Part shown: piece after piece, positions 61,014 to 64,000 of the stretch | Layout of the letters: every line of letters begins with the position of its first letter | Position numbering within the stretch: the first letter of the stretch is position 1 | From: an uncultured SAR86 cluster bacterium | GTDB taxonomy: Bacteria; Pseudomonadota; Gammaproteobacteria; Magnimaribacterales; D2472 | Assembly (NCBI GenBank): GCA_902520725.1 | Contig: CABYPB010000001.1 | Coordinates: 56,111-120,110, forward strand | DNA: 64,000 nt | Direction: 5' to 3' | The notes under the pieces: model-generated | What the model saw: the letters and a program-made list of their open reading frames with translations, nothing else | Databases searched by the model: none | Told to the model about the DNA's origin: nothing | Made by a program: the position numbers and the translations under genes

Positions 61014-61885
61014 GATTTCCTTTTTTTGAATTTAAATAGCTCTCTCATAAATGGAAGTATCCAAATAATCTTGAAGAAATTTTTGGGAAATAACCTACTT
61101 GCGATGTCGTAAAAATGTGCATCATAACCAATTAGAATTCTTTTATTCTTTTTCCTAATATTTTTTAAAATTACTCTTGCTGCTTTTGATGGACTGGTGG
61201 GAGCATTTTCTTTAAAAACAATGCCGGCATCTTCTTTATTTGCCGCTACCCCAAAAAAAGCTGATAGCTCTGGGTCATAACTCTTAAATCTTGAGGATTT
61301 GTATATATCTGTGCCTATGTGGCCTGGGAAAACACAGTAAACTTCTACAGGCGATTCGGCTGCCTGCATTTCCATTGAAAGAGATTCTGTAAAAGCCTTT
61401 ACGCCGAATTTTCCTACATTATATATGGACTGTTTTGGAACACTAAATAAGCCAAAAATAGAGGAAACATTTACAAGGGCCGCCTCTTTTTGTTTTTGTA
61501 GGTGTGGAAGGAACTCTGTAGTCATTTGAATTACCGAATTAAGCAATGTATCCAACCCAAAGCTCCAATCATCTTCGTTTACTTCCTCAACAGATCCAAT
61601 AACTGAGATTCCTGCATTATTAATTACGATGTCTATTTGGTTATGAGAATTAATAACTTTCTGAGGAAGTTCTTTTATTTTTTCTTTATCTTTAATGTCT
61701 AAAACATGTGTTGAAACAGAAACATTCTTTTTTCTTATTAGCTCCTTTGTCTCTTCAAGCGATTCATTATTCCAGTCTACTAAGGCTAAGTTGCAGCCCT
61801 CATTAGCAAGTTCTTCTGCAAGAGCTCTGCCTATTCCAGAGCCTGCACCAGTTATCAAGGCAACTTTGTCTGCAAAGTTCTTCAC
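61010..61885 (-). CDS. Short-chain dehydrogenase/reductase
   Basis: 291 residues from a GTG start overlapping the DUF6356 stop (GTGA). TGAGSGIGRALA (cofactor), NNAGISV, NVSSIFGLF (Ser) and YNVGKFG (Y-x-x-x-K) are in place. The C-terminus has extra basic residues (NFFKIIWILPFMRELFKFKKRKS), possibly a membrane-association tail. Substrate unknown. Confidence 0.88.
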   Translation of the reverse strand: MKNFADKVALITGAGSGIGRALAEELANEGCNLALVDWNNESLEETKELIRKKNVSVSTHVLDIKDKEKIKELPQKVINSHNQIDIVINNAGISVIGSVEEVNEDDWSFGLDTLLNSVIQMTTEFLPHLQKQKEAALVNVSSIFGLFSVPKQSIYNVGKFGVKAFTESLSMEMQAAESPVEVYCVFPGHIGTDIYKSSRFKSYDPELSAFFGVAANKEDAGIVFKENAPTSPSKAARVILKNIRKKNKRILIGYDAHFYDIASRLFPKNFFKIIWILPFMRELFKFKKRKS

Positions 61886-62106
61886 TTATCTATAGATTGG
61901 AGTTTTCTTCTTTCAACCTCTTTATTTACCATTTTTGCGCAATCACTTGCAGCAGTTTCAAATATAAATGGAAGAACTGAGTGGACTATTGCAGCTAAGC
62001 CTGACACAACCATTCTTAAACCATAATAAGAAGCACAGCGCATATGCTCAAAGTAAGTCTCACCATTTGACTTTGGATGATGGGTAAATAATTTAGATAT
62101 CTTCAA
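61882..62106 (-). CDS. DUF6356 family small protein
   Basis: 74 residues from a TTG at 62106, which starts MKISKLFTHHPKSNGETYFEH, the family signature, followed by a hydrophobic helix GLRMVVSGLAAIVHSVLPFIF. I placed the start there because a long in-frame extension upstream (to 62310) would lie entirely inside the neighbouring acidic-protein gene and does not look like protein. Function unknown; overlaps the SDR start by 4 bases. Confidence 0.72.
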   Translation of the reverse strand: MKISKLFTHHPKSNGETYFEHMRCASYYGLRMVVSGLAAIVHSVLPFIFETAASDCAKMVNKEVERRKLQSIDK

Positions 62107-63118
62107 CAAAATTAGATCCAAGATTCTTTTTAAAAAATTCAACGTATTCTTTATATGAAACGTCTTCTCCGCCGTTTCTCTTAAAATATGATTTTTCATA
62201 TTTCCACTCCATAAAGGAGCCTTCATGCTCATAATCTTCGATAGATAAAACATCTTTTCCACTAAAATCATTGATATAGAGTGCTTGGAATGCAGCATCT
62301 TCATCTTCAAAAAGTAAATCTGTGAGCTGTGTATCTTCTAACAGTTTCTTGTTTATATCTACTAAAAAAAGATTTCTTGTAAGAAAACCTAAAAATACAT
62401 CTCTAAGAATAGGGTTTATTCTCCAGTCAAAGTGCTCTTGTTGTTGTTTTGGAAGATACTGGTCTATATAAGATAAAAGAAAAGGGTCAGGCCCAACGGC
62501 TACAAAATATTTTTCCATTTGTGAAAGCAGGCATTTCTTTGCTTCTTTCCAACTTTCAATATCAGCCCATTCAATATTCAAATAATCGTCTTTTGAATTA
62601 ATAAAATCGATAATCCTGTCATAAGAAACTTGTTCTGATTCCTTTTGGTCTTTTGACACCTTTCTTGCTAAATCAACAATATCGTCTTCAAGCGAAACCA
62701 TATCGGAATTTGTTTGTTCGTAATATTCATCCCATGGAAGCTCTTCATCCGTGTCATCGCTATCTTCATCATAATTAGGAGGTTCGTGCCAAAAATCATT
62801 ATTAAATCCAATAGTAAAAGTGTGGATTGAATCTAATAAGTCACAAGTTCTTTCCCAGAAAATTGCTTGCAATGACTTCCTGTCGGTTAGTTCTAGATTT
62901 TCATATACATAACCAGATATTCCTCTTCTATAATCTCCTCCTCCAAAGGTTAAGGTGGATGTTATTACATTTTCTGGGGACTCTTCTGTTTCATCAATTG
63001 TATCTTCTTCTGGATATGCAGGATTAGGAGCGTACTCATTCCAAAGTGTTTCCATAAAATCTGCACGTAATATTTCAAATGAACAACTATTTATATATTT
63101 CCACTTTATTTGATTCAT
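62093..63118 (-). CDS. Unknown acidic protein, 341 aa
   Basis: No signal peptide or family recognised. Very acidic, with a stretch about residues 105-135 (YDEDSDDTDEELPWDEYY). The rest is predicted helical. Its ATG overlaps the stop of the ankyrin gene (4 bases), and it overlaps DUF6356 by 14, so it is a middle gene of an operon. Confidence 0.55.
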   Translation of the reverse strand: MNQIKWKYINSCSFEILRADFMETLWNEYAPNPAYPEEDTIDETEESPENVITSTLTFGGGDYRRGISGYVYENLELTDRKSLQAIFWERTCDLLDSIHTFTIGFNNDFWHEPPNYDEDSDDTDEELPWDEYYEQTNSDMVSLEDDIVDLARKVSKDQKESEQVSYDRIIDFINSKDDYLNIEWADIESWKEAKKCLLSQMEKYFVAVGPDPFLLSYIDQYLPKQQQEHFDWRINPILRDVFLGFLTRNLFLVDINKKLLEDTQLTDLLFEDEDAAFQALYINDFSGKDVLSIEDYEHEGSFMEWKYEKSYFKRNGGEDVSYKEYVEFFKKNLGSNFVEDI

Positions 63119-63990
63119 TTTTCTCCTCTTTCTTTTAATAGACCGTCTATATATTCTATACCTAGTTCTAGCTTGTTAATAATAGAATTCGTTTTATCTC
63201 TATTTTTTACTAGTTTATAAAGTGGTTTCAGATCTATTTTACTGAATATCTTATTTTTATCTTTCTCATAAAAGCCATACCACGCATAATCTTTGTAAAA
63301 CTTAAATTTATCCTGAAGTAATATTCTTGCCCCAATTACGCTTGATATAGAGAGATTAAATTTATAAGTTTTAGATTTATATGCTTTTATATCTAAACCG
63401 CTTTCAATAAAATAGATTAAATTGTCTATATCCTCTTGGGTTTTAAGATGACATATAAGCTGAATCCATAAAGGCACTTTTTCTTCGTCTCTTTTCCATG
63501 CTGAATAAGGTATTTTTGCGCCCTTTTCTATTAACACTCTTGCTGATTCATAATTATTATAGTTAAAAGCTAGGTGAGTTGGTGAGTGCCCATCTTCATT
63601 TGCCAGATCAAGACTGCTATTAACATCTTGCTTATCCTTATTGTGTGAAAAAAGATCATAATTTTTAGGCTCAACTAAGATTTTCATTATTGAATATGAT
63701 AGATGCCTATCTCTTATGGTGGCTGCACTATGAAATGCATTATAGCCCTGATCATCTTGTACATATGGAGAAAGCCCTTTGCCAATAAAGTATTTTACAA
63801 GTTTCTCCGAACCCATCCGAGCAGACAATTTGAGTAAATTGTTTTTATGAATATCTATAAAATCAAATTTAACAAGATTGTTTTCTAAAACTTCTAATAT
63901 AAGCTTTTCTCTTTTAATTTTCTCATTTGACTCCATTTTCTGTGTGAACAGTAAGCTCATTGCATTTTTATCAATAACTTCATTTTGCAT
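63115..63990 (-). CDS. Ankyrin-repeat protein
   Basis: 291 residues. Ankyrin-type units: NNLLKLSARMGSEKLVKYFIGKGL, YNAFHSAATIRDRHLSYSIMKIL and HSPTHLAFNYNNYESARVLIEKGA (about residues 45-160). The C-terminal 120 residues are not ankyrin-like. No signal peptide; cytoplasmic. Ten bases of the window lie beyond its start, so any upstream gene is outside. Likely part of a protein-protein interface with the acidic protein encoded next. Confidence 0.8.
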   Translation of the reverse strand: MQNEVIDKNAMSLLFTQKMESNEKIKREKLILEVLENNLVKFDFIDIHKNNLLKLSARMGSEKLVKYFIGKGLSPYVQDDQGYNAFHSAATIRDRHLSYSIMKILVEPKNYDLFSHNKDKQDVNSSLDLANEDGHSPTHLAFNYNNYESARVLIEKGAKIPYSAWKRDEEKVPLWIQLICHLKTQEDIDNLIYFIESGLDIKAYKSKTYKFNLSISSVIGARILLQDKFKFYKDYAWYGFYEKDKNKIFSKIDLKPLYKLVKNRDKTNSIINKLELGIEYIDGLLKERGEK

Positions 63991-64000
63991 CTTGTTTTCA

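Noticed and set aside
62107-62310. Upstream extension of the DUF6356 frame
   Set aside because: It lies wholly inside the acidic-protein gene and reads as an out-of-frame Met/Lys/His-rich shadow; the family signature begins at the TTG at 62106.

Overview
The window is AT-rich, densely coding bacterial DNA with no tRNA, rRNA, insertion sequence or CRISPR array that I can see. Intergenic gaps are short (none above about 200 bases) and neighbouring genes often overlap by 1, 4 or 8 bases (TAATG, ATGA). The gene order yggS-proC-yggT-metX-metW-rdgB, a sigma-32 gene with a canonical RpoH box, CysQ, YaaA, LipA/LipB and a HexR-type regulator point to a gammaproteobacterium. Low GC, compactness, and many secreted hydrolases, short-chain dehydrogenases, fatty-acid enzymes and TRAP genes suggest a streamlined marine heterotroph such as the SAR86 clade. 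That placement is inference.

Layout: 1-4750 is a housekeeping operon (FtsN-like SPOR protein, PLP homeostasis, proline, methionine, nucleotide sanitation). 4747-9110 on the minus strand holds trmB, rpoH and a phosphatase group (cysQ, alkaline phosphatase lipoprotein, e(P4)-like phosphatase). 9166-12797 holds a small coiled-coil gene coupled to a dienoyl-CoA isomerase, yaaA, and the two membrane subunits of a TRAP transporter. 13279-16083 is an islet of five tightly linked genes I cannot assign. 16261-21099 is a minus-strand operon uvrD-dctP-lipB-lipA that carries the TRAP binding protein. 21142-26709 has a HexR-like regulator, a prolyl-4-hydroxylase-like oxygenase back to back with a Skp1-GlcNAc-transferase-like glycosyltransferase, a MazG-like enzyme, two oxidoreductases and a LEM-3-type GIY-YIG protein.

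26743-31288 is accessory: a CASTOR/POLLUX-like channel, a four-unit repeat protein with a helical partner, a DUF2779 nuclease and a KAP NTPase stub. 31373-41718 mixes valine-type catabolism (HIBADH, nitronate monooxygenase-like, a new 55-aa membrane ORF), M20 and DUF885 peptidases, a BI-1-like protein, an acyltransferase and membrane proteins. 41753-44271 is a probable lysine-degradation pair (lysine 6-dehydrogenase-like and ALDH7-like) preceded by a new 53-aa membrane ORF. 44305-57402 is mostly small metabolic and exported proteins, including a diheme cytochrome/parallel beta-helix pair, DUF4399, sterol-desaturase-like, M28 peptidase and MAPEG genes. 57445-63990 includes GFA, an esterase, VOC proteins, YeiH, an SDR, DUF6356, an acidic unknown and an ankyrin protein.

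Best candidates for something undescribed: the P4H/GlcNAc-transferase pair (21984-23634), which recalls the eukaryotic Skp1 hydroxyproline-glycosylation pathway; the five-gene islet (13279-16083); and the repeat-protein/nuclease/KAP neighbourhood (28814-31288). Functions rest on motifs read by eye; no database search was run.
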